A stretch of DNA of 64,000 bases. It comes from Teratosphaeria epicoccoides (lineage: Eukaryota; Ascomycota; Dothideomycetes; Mycosphaerellales; Teratosphaeriaceae). The notes under the pieces are model-generated. The model was not told where the DNA came from. It did no database searches and saw nothing but the letters and a program-made list of their open reading frames with translations. Position numbers and translations under genes: made by a program. Shown here piece after piece: positions 1-12,034 of the stretch. The stretch is taken from contig JADDMT010000019.1 in assembly GCA_021401465.1 (NCBI GenBank), positions 186,001-250,000 of the forward strand, written 5' to 3'. Every line of letters begins with the position of its first letter. The first letter of the stretch is position 1.

Positions 1-2820
1 CAAGAATCCCCGGCTGCAGAAGATCCACGAACGGCTTAGCTTTCGGTTAGGCGTAGAGCTTAAGGACAAGATCCGAGAAGTAAGTGCCCGCTAACTACTA
101 TTCATTACAAAGTAGAGTATTACGAACATCGAATTAGAATCTCTAGAGTTGACCTCTAGTGTTAAGACAGTGCCTCTAAGACACTAGAAAGTCGAAGACA
201 TTATGCGCTTTCTTATAGGGCACAAGGGTTTCAGGAATGATCTTGTGTACGCGCCTTATCGCCTCGAGACTCTAGATGACCCGCCTAGGCGGATCTATTA
301 GGACATGGCCTCTACAGACTAGTAGTAGGACAAACAGAAAGAGCTTAGAATAGACAGAGCGACAATCGTGCTACTAATTCTTGCTAGTGACAAGACACAG
401 GTTACTAATCATCAAGGTAACCTAATCGCATAGCTAGTGTACTTGACGATTAGTAACCTGCCTAGATTAGTTCGTAACTCTAACTATTGACTAGGCAGCG
501 TGCTCCTAGCGATGCTACTAGTAGTTAAAGGCGGAAAAGGAAGCATTAGGGACGAGCTATACTATCGCTACATGAAGACAATGTTCGACCCTATTACTAA
601 GCTCGCTGTAGGCGAGGGCCTTGACGTCTTATATGCGGATAGCGAGACACAGCGATGTTTCCTAAATATCGCGGTATACGCGAGCGACTACTAAGAACAG
701 GTAATAGTTACAGGCATGAAGAATAACCGCTACTACATAATATATATAATCGATCTAGAAAAACGCGAAGACCTCGAAGCAGTTACGCTATAGTAGACAT
801 ATAAGGACACGTAAATACAAATCATGCTCTAGCGAGTAGCGAAGAAGGACTAGGGCAGCTACATACACGACCTACTAAACTTCGCATTTAGGCACCCTAG
901 CCTAAATATCTACAAGACGCTAATAGTAGACATGCTCTACTAACTCTTTAAGGGTGTATTAATGTACGTCATAGATTAGACGCGAGATTTGCTTAAGAGT
1001 CGACTACCTCTGTCTTTAAAGCAAGCTAGAGCGGTACTCCTATAAGCTTAGGGTTAGCATAAAGCAGCAAGAAAGAGTAACAAAGGCAAGACTATTGTAG
1101 ATTATTAACTAGATGTCATTATTAACCGTCGTTTCGCGGCGGTGCCTACATTTAGGAACCTCTAGGTGTTTAGCTAAATGTCCGTAGTAAGCTAATAGAC
1201 AGGCTAGGAACAGAAGAGTATGCTACAATAGTTACTCCTAGTCTTCGTGCTACTATTAGAAGAGGCTAAGGCACATAGCGCTATCTAGTTCTTGCGGGTA
1301 ATAGTAGACTTCTCTTAGTTAGCGTAATATCCTTCATATGATAGCGAAACGCTCCGGTTTATAGTCCTTACCCTGTTCTAATGCAACTAGTATAAAGAAG
1401 AGTTTAGGGAGTACCGTATAAGCAAAGGAGAGCTAAGAAAGAATAAAGTACAGACAGAGCGAGCGGAGGAGCCTAAGATAGTAGACAATGTGTGTAAACT
1501 ACAAGGGCACTTTAATTTTCCTAAGTTTTATGCCCTTACATACTACGTAGACATAATACAGCTCTTTAGTAACGCGCTAGACCTCGACACTAGCTACTTT
1601 GAACACAAGCATGTCAAATACGTCAAGAAGCTATTTAAATTAACTAACAAGAAGAACAGATAGGAGGACTAAATTATAGAGCACTTCTAGCGAAAGATTA
1701 CTATGCTTACATTCTTTGATACTAGCCTAACGTTCTAGTAGCAGACTAAGGCCGAACATCGAGAGGCTTAGGAGCGCGAAGTGCCTTAGCCGACAGAGTA
1801 GAAGGATGTCGAAGCCTTCCTTAGCTAGCGAAGGCTAAGATCTAGCTAATCGTTACTAGGTAGAGACATATAGAGGACAGTTAGTAATGTAGTAGCACAC
1901 ATAGGGCTAGAGGTAGGGCCTTACTTCTATCATACTACTATAGTGTTTGTTAGAGAGTACTAGGCGTCGTCTAATATAACATCGACGTCGAATACAATGC
2001 GTCTTAATCCTAACAGGATTAAGGGAAGACTAGATTAGGTCGACGATTTAGAGGTATCTTTCTATGCTAGTGTATAGTGCTAGAAGATGCATTATAAGGA
2101 TCCTGACGATCTATCTGCAACTAAGCCGGACGTCGTTAGATGTACACTAAACTAGCAAGGAATCTAGGATAATCGCCGTAATGACTAGCTCTAGGTCTAG
2201 GAGTACGAAGTGCCGCTAGTTGCGGACGAGACTACTAGCGTTAATAGACAAATCGACCTAGTAGTTACCTTCGAGGGCTAGCTGCCTACTCGCCTGTTGT
2301 ATGTCGTAACCTTCTAAGACAAGAAATCGCGTGTCATAGTAGACGGCTACAACTACATAATACTAGCACATAATAAACGTCCGACTTACACAGGTATGTT
2401 TGTAGACCTGTTCTAGCCGAAGGATCTGGCTAGAAGAGCAGACGATGTTCATAGCATGATAGTAATCACAGCAATGCGTTCCGGCCTATAGGAAGGTACT
2501 CTGCAAGGTCGCCGCATCTACGGGCTTACTAGCGTCTACTATAGTATCTACGTTATGCTAACAGACGAATATGACACCTCTAGCTAATGTGACATGTACA
2601 TTAACAACACTGCTAACTTTAAGACCTACAACTTCATATACAATGCGGACTAGGAGGAACAAGAGTCTAAGGTAGCAACTAAACACAAGCTACATTGCCT
2701 GAATACAGCTAAGGAGCGCGATATTGCGGCTACTAGCAAGGAAGGGCCGCTATCGCTTAAGCGTGGCGTCGCTAGTAGCTCTACTTAGGACTAATTAAGG
2801 AGAAACAAACGTAAACGATT
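1..2820 (+). mobile_element. RIP-degraded Plavaka-type (CACTA-like) transposase remnant
   Basis: A long plus-strand reading frame, broken almost only by TAG/TAA, runs from the window edge to about 2.8 kb. Around 440-750 it reads as a Plavaka-like segment (LTISNLPRLVRNS, later SETQRCFLNIAVYASDY followed by EQVIVTG). At about 1500-1660 comes FPKFYALTYYVDIIQLF and then HKHVKYVKKLFKLTNKK. Near 2500-2640 the C-terminal region shows RRIYGLTSVYYS and YINNTANFKTYNFIYN. This order matches fungal Plavaka transposases as I remember the family; no search was run. The 5' end lies outside the window and terminal repeats were not identified. Most premature stops sit where a Trp or Gln is expected, as RIP would produce. 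No functional product is possible. The family call is moderately sure; that it is a dead mobile element is very likely. Confidence 0.65.
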
Positions 2821-3078
2821 ATGACATGCATAACGAATGCTATACTAGTAAGCTCGATAAAGGTAGCACGCCGCAAGCTATAGCGTAAGCAATACTTCTA
2901 CAACTAGCGCTACTAGTTTGACTAACTAGAAGAATAAGAGCGAGAGTCAGGATGCTAGATGTACGTAAGAAGTAGTCGAGGGTACTAGAAGCATACTACT
3001 AGCAGGTCAAATGCTAGCCCTAGACCTACGGACGTTGTGATAAAACTACTAGCGGTAAATTACAAGAGACGCCTTGTA

Positions 3079-3310
3079 GTACTACGGGTATACTACTAGC
3101 ACTTTTGATCGCGGCTAGGCCGAGTATGCTGTTACCCTATCTAGCGGATCTAGTAACAGCAGATAGAAGGAGATACTACGGGTATACTACTAGCACTTTT
3201 AGTCGCGGCTAGGTTAAGTGTGCTGTTGCCCTATCTTGCGGATCTAGCGATAGCAGGTAGAGTAAGGTACTATAGGTATACTACTAGCACTTTCGAACGC
3301 GGCTAGGGTA
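3079..3310. repeat. 94-bp tandem repeat, about 2.4 copies
   Basis: Near-identical units start at about 3079, 3173 and 3267, a constant 94-bp spacing. Each begins with a block like TACTACGGGTATACTACTAG followed by CACTTT and a GCGGCTAGG block. The units differ mainly by C/T and G/A changes. A related block (TACTACTAGCACTT) recurs at about 9480. The array lies just downstream of the Plavaka-type ORF and could be its subterminal repeat region, but that is inference. Confidence 0.8.
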
Positions 3311-3371
3311 GATAGTTTATGCAGTCTGTTGCTAGCTCTAGCCTTAACTAATAGAGCGCATAGCATCGATA

Positions 3372-3539
3372 AATCTCATGAAGACTAGGAGGACGAGTCA
3401 CTATACAAGAAGGCTAAGGGTAACTCTAGTTAGCCGTTTAGCACATTTTGCCACGATCTGACAGGGTACTAAGCGGCTAACTAGAGTTGCCCTTAGCCTT
3501 CTTACATAGTGACTCGTCCTCCTAGTCTTCATGAGATTC
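3372..3539. repeat. Large inverted repeat (about 69-bp arms, 31-bp loop)
   Basis: The left arm, about 3372-3440, begins AATCTCATGAAGACTAGG. The right arm, about 3471-3539, ends CCTAGTCTTCATGAGATT and is its reverse complement with about four mismatches, two of them C/T changes. The 31-bp spacer contains CACATTTTGCCACGATC. The DNA could form a long hairpin. It may be a fold-back element, or two terminal inverted repeats left head to head after nested insertion. Confidence 0.85.
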
Positions 3540-3792
3540 ATCGGAATCGAGGCGGGGCTAGAGGATCTGCTACATAGTTATAATATACAGTAATAGATAG
3601 ACGTTATGCTAATGTCATGCTATTCGCAACCTACGCCTCTACTACTAGGGCGAGGTACACTAGACCTAGGGCATCTAGTATTAGCGGCATCCCTTCTACT
3701 ACCGCTTTAGTTTAAGGAGTATACCTTCATGGCGAGGTTAATATGCTTAGTCTCTACAAGGGCCTAATAGACTATGAAGTGTAGCCTGAGGA

Positions 3793-3985
3793 TGTTAACA
3801 TCTTACCTGCGATTTCATAAGATGCTAAGAAGAGCAAGATCCTTTCGTATCGAGCTATGGCATACCTGCAGATAGTTAATAATTGCTTGTCTTAGTGACC
3901 TTGAAGCCACAATATGCAGCTTAAGGGCGTCGACATCTTACCTGCAATTTCATGGGATGCTAAGAAGAGTAAGCTCCTATTAAGA
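3793..3985. repeat. Two copies of a direct repeat about 50 bp long
   Basis: The segment around 3798-3845 (ACATCTTACCTGCGATTTCA, then GATGCTAAGAAGAG) recurs about 135 bp later at 3933-3980 with mostly C/T and G/A differences. The surrounding stretch 3541-4430 shows no readable coding frame and is RIP-like in composition. Confidence 0.65.
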
Positions 3986-4439
3986 AGGGCTTCCTAAGCT
4001 GCAAACTGCCGGTAGTTACAAACTGCTAATAGTATTCTGGCGGTAGCATGTAGCCGTATTAAGCTTATCGTAGCTAGCGCTATATTAAACGTAGCCTGCA
4101 CTCCTGCTTAGGGTGCAAAATTTAATATAAGGATAGCTTACTAGCGATGTAATATTACTAGAAAGACGATATGGATTAGTATGGCTGCCGCGCTAGATTG
4201 TTAAGTAGCTAGTAATGCTTGTAGTTCATACGCTACTATTAATGCAGATAGTAGAGGGTATGTGCTAATAAACAAGCTCTCTAGCAAAAACTATATAAGC
4301 CCTTTAGAACGACTTGATACCAAGATTACCGAATACCCTAGACCTATACGCATGTCCTGCATCAACTAAAACAACAAAGCGCTAAAACAAATTGTCATCA
4401 CGACCCCGTAGCAGCATTCTGCTATCTATCCCTCTCCGA

Positions 4440-6622
4440 TCTAACGCGTGTAAGGTCTATACAGAGCCTTTAGCGATTACTCTATCCGCTATTAAGGCCT
4501 CTACTATCTCTTCCTGCATTATAGCATCCTAGGACCGAGCATGGCGCTCGATCTCCTTAGCAAGCCATTTTAGCATCTTAGCCCTACACATAGCAGCACG
4601 ACCCTCCTAAGGCATAAATCTTATCTTCTTTACTATAGTAGGACAGTCCTCTACTAGCTCGGACTCTACGAGCGCTCTAATTATGCGGTATGTGTCTTCG
4701 TTCAAGCTAGCCTTAATGCTCCACGTAATGTCTCTAAGCCTAATGCTATACCGTATAAGCGCATCTGCGACAGACTACGTTAGGGCCGAACCCTCTATGC
4801 CTATGATAATGCTGTAGACATACTAGCCGCGGCTAGTACTACGGAAGAAGTTAATCATAGTCAGGCTAGAGCTAAAGTAGAAGGTATTCATGCTATATAA
4901 CATGAAGATTGCTTTGTCGTAAATCTGACGACATAACTATAGTAGTTAGAGGGCTCTTAGCACGTAGTTCTTCTAGCTAGCGCTAGTAGACTTGACGACT
5001 TAGCCACTTAGCTGACCTGTGCCGTAGTTAAACATAATGCTAATTAGGGTAGGCGACACGATAACTCCTTCGTAGATCTTGTTACGAAGCTTAGCTAGGA
5101 GCTAGAAAAACAACTAGTTAGCATATATATGTATGATTAGTCAGAATCGCGGCTACTAACCTTAAGAAAGGGAAACTTGTGTTTAGCGATAACAGCTGCG
5201 AGCTTCTTTTCGATAGCAGGCACGTCACTAAGAGGTAGATACTTAGTAAGTCCTTAAGAAAGTCATGATTTGCTGCCTACTATAGCTATAAGCAGGTCTT
5301 CTACCTACATGCATAACTACTTATTAGTCATGCCGCAGGATTAGCAGTAAGTGCTACTAGCTAAAAGTCTCTCATCGCATACACATCTCTCTACTAGCTA
5401 GCGTCTAGGCAGCTAGCTAGCTTATCTACCTCGTACATTTACTGCCCTTTCTATAGAGCCTTCGCTACCTGTCGTTCTAGCGTACGTCTCTCTATGCGCG
5501 ACAATTCCTGTTTGACTTGATTAAGAGGTATCGTAGCTATGGGCTTAATGAGGAGAGTGTATAAGAGCTCGACCTAGAAACCCCTCTGCCTAGGAGTAGT
5601 ACTACTAATCTTGCCATTAAGCCATTTACGCCACGCTATGTCGACTTTAACCTCTAACGCTACGGTTAGATAGCTGACACGGGTTCTTGCTCGCTCGACG
5701 AATAAGCCGTAGAGAGTAGTTAACTAATCTGTCAGGTAGTAGGTCAGAAAGTCTGCGTAGAGAGACACCTTACTTGCTATACTAGGCTTAGCAAAGAAAG
5801 CAAGCATAGATCTCCGCGCCCTCGCTAATTCGTCCTGGCTAGCGATCATAGTATACTACGTGATTAGACGGTCAAAGCTAGGACTTAGTAGGGCGGGGTG
5901 CTAAACATTCTAGATACGCGATAGTAACAAGGCCTAGTCTGTTATAGTGTACTCTCGATAGGCCATAGAAGTAGCCTCGCTTAGTTAGTACAAAAGTAGC
6001 TGCTAGCTAGGAGTAGGCTCCTTCTAATCCAAGATCAGCTAGCTGTTGTTACTGACTAGCTCGCGTAGCTAGCGGATTAGCCCCGAATAGACCTGTAGCT
6101 CGAACATCTCTAGCACGCCCTTTGTAAATACTATCTAAAAGCTATTAGGGCATCTAGCAGCCTGCTTGATGCGGGCTGTAGGGGTACGACTAAGCCTCGC
6201 CTAGATGAAGCGCTACGAGTCCACGCTTCCCTAGTAGTCCTGCATAGTACTAGAGATTAGTTAGTAACAGTATTGCCTCTAAGGCCTAGCTATAACACAT
6301 ACTCCTAGCTCTTATCTAGCATTTTAGCACAGAAGTCTAGGAAGTATACACTATCTAGCGCAGCTAGCTTTACACTCGCTAGGAGGCTAATCAGGCTACC
6401 GCCGCATGCGACGTCGAGTACCTTGTCCCTAGCTTAATGCTCTACCTAAGGGGCGTAGTTAACAAGATCCTCGTAGGCATTAAAGTCCGGATATGCCTTC
6501 TGTAGCGCGACGGCGGCTTCTAATGCCTAGACAGTATCGCGGACGTAGTTAGCCGCGAACTTGGCGTGCTTAGAACCTACACTAATTGCTAGCTCTAGGT
6601 CTAGGGTCGGATTAGTCGACAT
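4440..6622 (-). pseudogene. RIP-degraded long ORF(s), unidentified; host-like segments
   Basis: Reading leftward from an ATG at 6622, a frame with many TAG stops begins MSTNPTLDLELA and contains VLDVACGGSLI at about 6400. That block resembles the nucleotide-binding loop of class I SAM-dependent methyltransferases, but this is only a motif match. The frame stays readable to about 5300. After apparent frame changes, another segment (about 5090-4450) contains IYDKAIFMLYSMNTFYFS, which resembles the core of fungal 2EXR/DUF7730-type proteins that usually read 'VLYSTNTF'. The two segments may belong to one decayed gene or two. Mutations are the same TAG-generating type seen in the transposons around it. 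I cannot name the original gene. It may be a host gene duplicated or captured within the repeat island. Confidence 0.4.
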
Positions 6623-6873
6623 AGTAGGTTTAGAATCTACTAGCGCGTTAGTACATAGTCTCGTCATATAAGCATATAATGCTTACATGCCGTAGTGTTA
6701 TTAGTATACTAGTATCTGTATAGATGCTAAAGAAGAAGCCGAGTACTAGATAAGGTAGTTGTTTAAAAGAAAGAAATTCGAAGTACAAAGCTTCTTTTGT
6801 ATTTTAGTAGCTATAGGTCATGTACTCTGCATAGTCGCTAACTACACATGTTACATCATCACATTATTAGCTT

Positions 6874-6955
6874 CTGCCTAAGAAATGACCAGAAATGGAA
6901 GGCACATGACGCTACTGCCTAAAAAATGGCCAGAAACAGAAGGCACGCGACGCTA
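6874..6955. repeat. 41-bp tandem duplication
   Basis: CTGCCTAAGAAATGACCAGA at 6874 is repeated 41 bp later as CTGCCTAAAAAATGGCCAGA, followed in both by AAGGCACRYGACGCTA. A looser third block (CTGCCTAGGCACATGACT) follows at about 6984. The surrounding stretch 6623-7490 shows no coding frame. Confidence 0.6.
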
Positions 6956-7499
6956 TCACAGATTCGGTTAAATATTACATACTGCTACCTAGGCACATGA
7001 CTAAATGAAGAAGGCACAATATTAGGCAATTCTGCCTTAAAAGGCAGTAAAAAATGATCCTTGTAGTTACGACCTACTAACCTTATCTACTACTATACAG
7101 GGGCATTAGGAATAGTAGCAACTACGACATAGTTACACTGACGCTAGCTTAACGGCAGCATGTACACTCGGCAGATACAGCTACATAGGATAGATGTCGC
7201 CATAGTTGCTACTTCTTTGTTAAGAGCGCATAACTACCTACATGTAGCACATAGCGGCATGTAGTAGCTAACTAATCTAGACGGCAGTTACGACGGCCTC
7301 ATGTACGCTAGCTAGGTAGTAGCATGTGCACTTGGCAGCAAGAGATATCTATATCTACTACTACTCTTCTACTTTAACTCTTCACTAATTACATCAACTA
7401 ACTTCGAAGACTTGCCTAATACATACAAGTAGTAGTAACATCAATTAACCCTCTATCTTACTATTTAAGACTATAGCTAGCATAGTCGCTTAATGCGCT

Positions 7500-9110
7500 A
7501 ATTGTGGCATCGACAGCCCGCTTAAGAAGTGCCTATGTCAGGTAGTAGCCTACTATAGCAAGAATTGCCAGATAATCGACTAGCATAACAACTATAAGGA
7601 CAGCTACGCTAAGCAGCTAACCTAGAATAGGAATTAGTATGCAGTTAACCCTGAGATATGACGACTAGTTACTAACTTCATGTTTACTAGACGCGTTAAA
7701 ATCCTGCTGTTTAAGAAGATCTTTAAAGGGGAGGACATAGCAAGTCGCGCGACAAGGGAGCAGGCTAACAGTGTACTGCCCCTAATTACGAACAAGGTGT
7801 TTAAAGTGCTACTTACTAGACCGCTAGGTACACATGAGCTTTTCTTTGGCAGGCTAATTGTCGTCAGTTACATAGGGACCCCTAACGCCCCTTAGATTAG
7901 TGTTAGGGGGGTCCGTGTGTTTAGGAGCAAAAGGAATAGGAAGGTTGTCTTCATTATGATGAAGACAGAAGACGCTAATTAGTCAGGCTAAAAGAAGGTT
8001 AATGTTAAGTACAAGACAGAAGACTAGTATACCTAGGCATTCTACTAAGGCCTGTAGAATAACTACGACATAGAGCTATTATACGACGAGTTCTCTCCAT
8101 GGTTTAGACAGCGTCTACGGGGCAAGTTTAGCGACGTCGTCGTAGGAGCCCGTAACAACTTGGCTACTTTGAATAGCATAATAAACAAGCCGTTTATTGT
8201 CTAGTACTACGTGCAGAGGAACTAGATACGCTAACAAGTGCATATGTGCATACTAACACATGTTGTTAAGGCTATAGTAGGCTAGCGAGTAGGCGGGCGT
8301 AAGGACATAGTAGTGTTCTAAAGGGGGGTCTAGCTATGTTTCCTAAAGTCTAGCGAGCTAGCAGAGATAGTATTACTTATAGTTTACTTGTTTCTTAGCT
8401 CCTATAAGACTAGCATGCTAGTAAGAGCTATATTCCCTGTTAATTTGATACGGCAATAGCAGGTAGATGTGATTCGACAGTAGCATATTTTAGTCGTAGT
8501 AGCTACTTACCTGCTACGTTAGTAGCAGGCAAGTATGTATGTATTTACCGGAATTCAGATGACATTAATGCGGACCTCTGCAGTTTCGTGTAGTCTAAGT
8601 AGTTCGTACTCTACATGACTATTATAGCTACTTAGCTGCCTCGACTTCAATTTCTAGCAGTCAAGAAGGATAAGAGAATGTTAGAGAGTATAGAGGTCGA
8701 AGACAATATCGTCGAATAGTTTACGGACTAGATGTGCCTCCTAGCGTATAAGGAAAGGCATAGGAGGATGTAGACGACTTACAAGCTATAGCCGTCGACT
8801 ATAGAAGGCTTTAGAGACTGCCTATAGCGTAGAGATAGTAGCGTAGTAGCTAGTACGGTAAACGAGCTATAGGAGAGAGACAGCAGTCTAAAGACAAGTT
8901 TTATTCATAAGCATTATAGTAGGAAGAAGGGAGTAGTTAGTAACCTTTCTACCCTGTTATAAGAAGGGCTTACGCAGATCGTAGTATAGGCTATAGTAAC
9001 AGTGCGGATAACATGGGTATAAGATGTAGATAGCCTAGGGGTCTGTTTTGATTGTTTATTTAGCAGTAGACAAAAAGGTGTATTTTGTGACGAACAAGCT
9101 AAGCTCGTGA
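7500..9110 (+). pseudogene. RIP-degraded long ORF, unidentified
   Basis: From about 7500 the plus strand reads CGIDSPLKKCLCQVVAYYS and then stays in one frame through an uninterrupted stretch at 7680-7895 (MFTRRVKILLFKKIFKG, later FKVLLTRPLGTHELFFG) and on to about 8600, broken by TAG and a few TAA codons. A second frame (LQFLAVKKDKRMLESIEVED, later RKKGVVSNLSTLLQEGL) carries on from about 8640 to 9000, so at least one indel or an intron separates them. Charged, lysine-rich composition and length suggest a transposon-encoded DNA-processing protein, but I do not recognise the family. No active product is expected. Confidence 0.45.
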
Positions 9111-9583
9111 GTTAAGAGGGCCTGTATTTAATATTGACACCCTAAGAACGATGCTATTTCCTGTTCTTTAGCCTATTATAGACTACGTATTAGAATAGTA
9201 GCTAATTACTACAGGTAAGCGGCTGTAGTAGTATGTATTCTAACTACTACATATCGCTAACACTTAGTAGTGATGCCTGTCGCTAGATCGCAGGGCTAGG
9301 AGTAGGGCTAAGTAGACATACACGTCAGAGGAGCATACGAGTGTAGGTAAGTAGCGATCGAGTAGAAAGCCGTTAAAAAAGCATGCCTACAAGTAGGCAT
9401 GAGTAGGAAGGCTAACGAGCCCGTGAATCAAGTAGCTAGGAGTAGGGCCAAGTAGGCTAAGCTAGTAAGATACTACTAGTATACTACTAGCACTTACTTA
9501 GCTAACTTAGCTCTACTTAGTCTACTCTTTGTACTTCGTACTACTTAGGGGTTAGGTTTTCGAGATGTAGGTAGCTCTTGTCA

Positions 9584-10640
9584 TTACTTCTTAGCAAAAC
9601 ATTTGCGGGCAAAGTGTCCCCTCTTTCTATAGTTATAGCACTCGAGATTACTCTTGTCAGATAGCTTCTTCAGACCATTCTAGGGAGGAGAGCCCTTCCG
9701 CGGCTTTCCTCAGGGTCTATTCCTTAGACGCCCCTTAGTCGCATCTAACTCTATAGGTTAGAGACTATAGTAATCGCTTCGCCATTTTAGTGCTAATCGT
9801 TAGACCTTATAGTTAGCCTGTACTAGCTTGCGATTTCTATGTTGTCGTTCTTACTGTTATTCCTAGATGCAATTATTGATTCTAATCGCAAGATCGCTTA
9901 TTTCCTTGAATGTCGTTAGCTAATCTCCTCAGGTAATTTTGTCTTTAACTGTCTCCTTTAGTCCCTAGTAGAACTAAGCGGCTAAAGCATTATCATTCTA
10001 GTCGACTTAAGCAGAGAGGGTCTAAAAGTCCATGTAGTACTTAATAGTAGAACCTTTCTGCTAGATTCCTAGGAGAGCTCTCTTAGCCTCTTGTTACTTA
10101 TTACTAAGCCTAAAAGCTTTACATAATGCCTTAAACAAAGACTTGTCTAAGTTAAGAATCTCCCTAGTTGTCGTCTTCCTAGCTTCAACGTTACTAACAT
10201 GATCTAGATAATCTGTTAGATGAGGCTAGATAAATTCGAACGCTAGTCCCTTTAGGTAAGAGACAATATACATCATTCGCTTATAATGTGTCGTAAACCG
10301 TTCTATATCTACGTTAAATGCTAACTAGCATTATAGGATAAACATCTTGACTTAAGATCGTTATCCTATAAACTCTGTAGGGCTTCCTATCTTAAAGCTA
10401 TTATTACTATGTCTATTCCTAGTAGTTAAACCTGCGACAGATGCTAGAGCTATCTTACTAAGGTGAATAGATTCAAGCTACTACGTAATTTAAGGTATAG
10501 TAGCAACTTGTTCTCGTAGTGTTAGTTAACTGTTACTAGAAGTTAAACTAACAGTTAAAGAACTACTTAACATAGGCGTATGTTAAGTACTTAACAAGTC
10601 CCCTAATGCTTCCTTAGAAGTAGTGCTTAAAATGTTATAA
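9584..10640 (-). pseudogene. RIP-degraded Ty3/gypsy gag fragment with zinc knuckle
   Basis: The minus strand carries a gag-like frame from about 10.6 kb to a TAA at 9584-9586. Recognisable are FTTHYKRMMYIVSYLKGLAF, then TTREILNLDKSLFKALCKAF, QKGSTIKYYMDF and FYWGLKE-like text (with stops) typical of retrotransposon gag. A CCHC zinc knuckle near the C-terminus reads CYNYRKRGHFARKC, its second Cys changed to Tyr by a G-to-A change. The knuckle differs from that of the chromovirus on its right, so this is a different element. No pol follows on the left; the neighbouring sequence belongs to another degenerate ORF, so the element is truncated. Confidence 0.75.
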
Positions 10641-10876
10641 GGGTAGGTACTAATAGCAGGAAGGTAACTAGGTATTAGACTTGTAGAGCTGTAAAGAATA
10701 TCGACAATAGCAATTATCCTTATAACTAACTATCCCCTAGGGAAAGGGAATTAAATTAAGCACGAAGCTCCTAACTACCTATCCTAAAGCTATCCCTATA
10801 TACTAGAGAGACAGAGTAGCTCTGTTAGATCTGTTAATAGACCTAATAGATCTATGTCTATAGATCTGTAGACTAA

Positions 10877-11236
10877 TGATATAGATGTATATGCTATATG
10901 ATATGAAAATATCTCGTAGTGTGACAGAGTAATCCGACCTTTTAGTAGGTACAAGACAGCGCTGCTTTCTGCTTATTGCAGAGGTAGCGCTAAGGGTGCT
11001 TATAACCCCTGACGCTCCTTAATTAGGGAAAGCATGTCCGAGCCTAACCCCGCAGGGGTACCGTAGGGTTAGCGACATAGGGGCGTCCTACATTGACAAC
11101 TAATCCTACTTGGACGACATACAAGCTAACGTATGTACGAAGGACCCCCTTGCTATATGTAGCAGGGTCACTACATGCCAAGGGCGGCCATTAGAACCTA
11201 TGTGGTTCTAATAGCCCCCTAGTATCAACCGTATCA
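10877..11236 (-). repeat. 3' LTR of the chromovirus (360 bp)
   Basis: On the plus strand it starts TGATATAGATGTATATGC and ends AGTATCAACCGTATCA, giving TG...CA termini. It is the less mutated of the three LTR copies in this window, although a few sites (for example a TG where its partner keeps CG) show it was mutated too. ACTAA immediately precedes it. Confidence 0.93.
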
Positions 11237-11871
11237 CTGCCCCTTCTCCTATGAGGATGTCCCTAGCCTTACTAAGTGACGCACGCAGAACATATAGGGT
11301 ATAGGATGTAGCACGCTTACACCGCGCAAGGGTGAATAGGTAGATAGCCTACGTAACATGTGTCATGCGTATACCTTAACACCTTCGCAGTAAGTGCGGG
11401 GTAGAGGCTACTAACTTAGGCGGGTTTTAATCTGTCACATGTTAGGCAGCTTCGTAACACCTTCGCTTTACATGCGGATCAAGATATCAGGAAACCACGA
11501 GTACGTACTTCGGTTAATCCTTGAAATTATAGGGCGAGCATGCGCGCTAGCCTTGCTAAGTAGCTTAGCTGTCCCTATTTAGTCGTGACCGTGAAGAACG
11601 TGTCGTAGAACCTTAGGGTAGTAGGAAAGTACGCGGACGCTCTACGCGCGCTACTTGAAACAGTAGGAGCGCGCTCCTAGCGCAGGCCTTGCCACATTTC
11701 CATGCTAGTAGGCTAGCACGAGTGCAGTCAGCACACATGCGTGACAGCCGCGTTATCTATTATTGCATTATTCGGTCCCCTTGTAAGTTAACTAAAGGTA
11801 GGTACTCTACGCATGTAGTTCGAGTTACTAGCTTAACGGTTGCGGTAGGCAACAGGGGGGCTGTCAGAGGG

Positions 11872-11878
11872 TATAAAA
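11872..11878 (+). promoter_or_regulatory. TATA box (TATAAAA) upstream of the antisense ORF
   Basis: TATAAAA lies 157 bp before the ATG at 12035, followed by a pyrimidine-rich leader (CTTCCTAAACTTTCCTGTTC). It sits inside the element, between the 3' LTR and the plus-strand ORF, so it could drive that ORF independently of the LTR. The function is inferred from position and sequence only. Confidence 0.5.
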
Positions 11879-12034
11879 ACCTCGTCACTTCCTAAACTTT
11901 CCTGTTCTAAGATACTAACATTAACCTCCGCTCCTACTTCGCTTAGCTTGCGCCTTACTATGTCTGCGGGTCTGTACTAGAGCTCCTTCTTCTTTAATCA
12001 ATCAATCAAGATCAATTAACCTGTCTTAGCTATA

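Noticed and set aside
10877..11236. Reading the left LTR as the 5' LTR of a plus-strand element with gag at 12035
   Set aside because: The TSD, the identical 360-bp partner at 18566-18925 and the gag-pol start 49 bp from that partner place the 5' LTR on the right.
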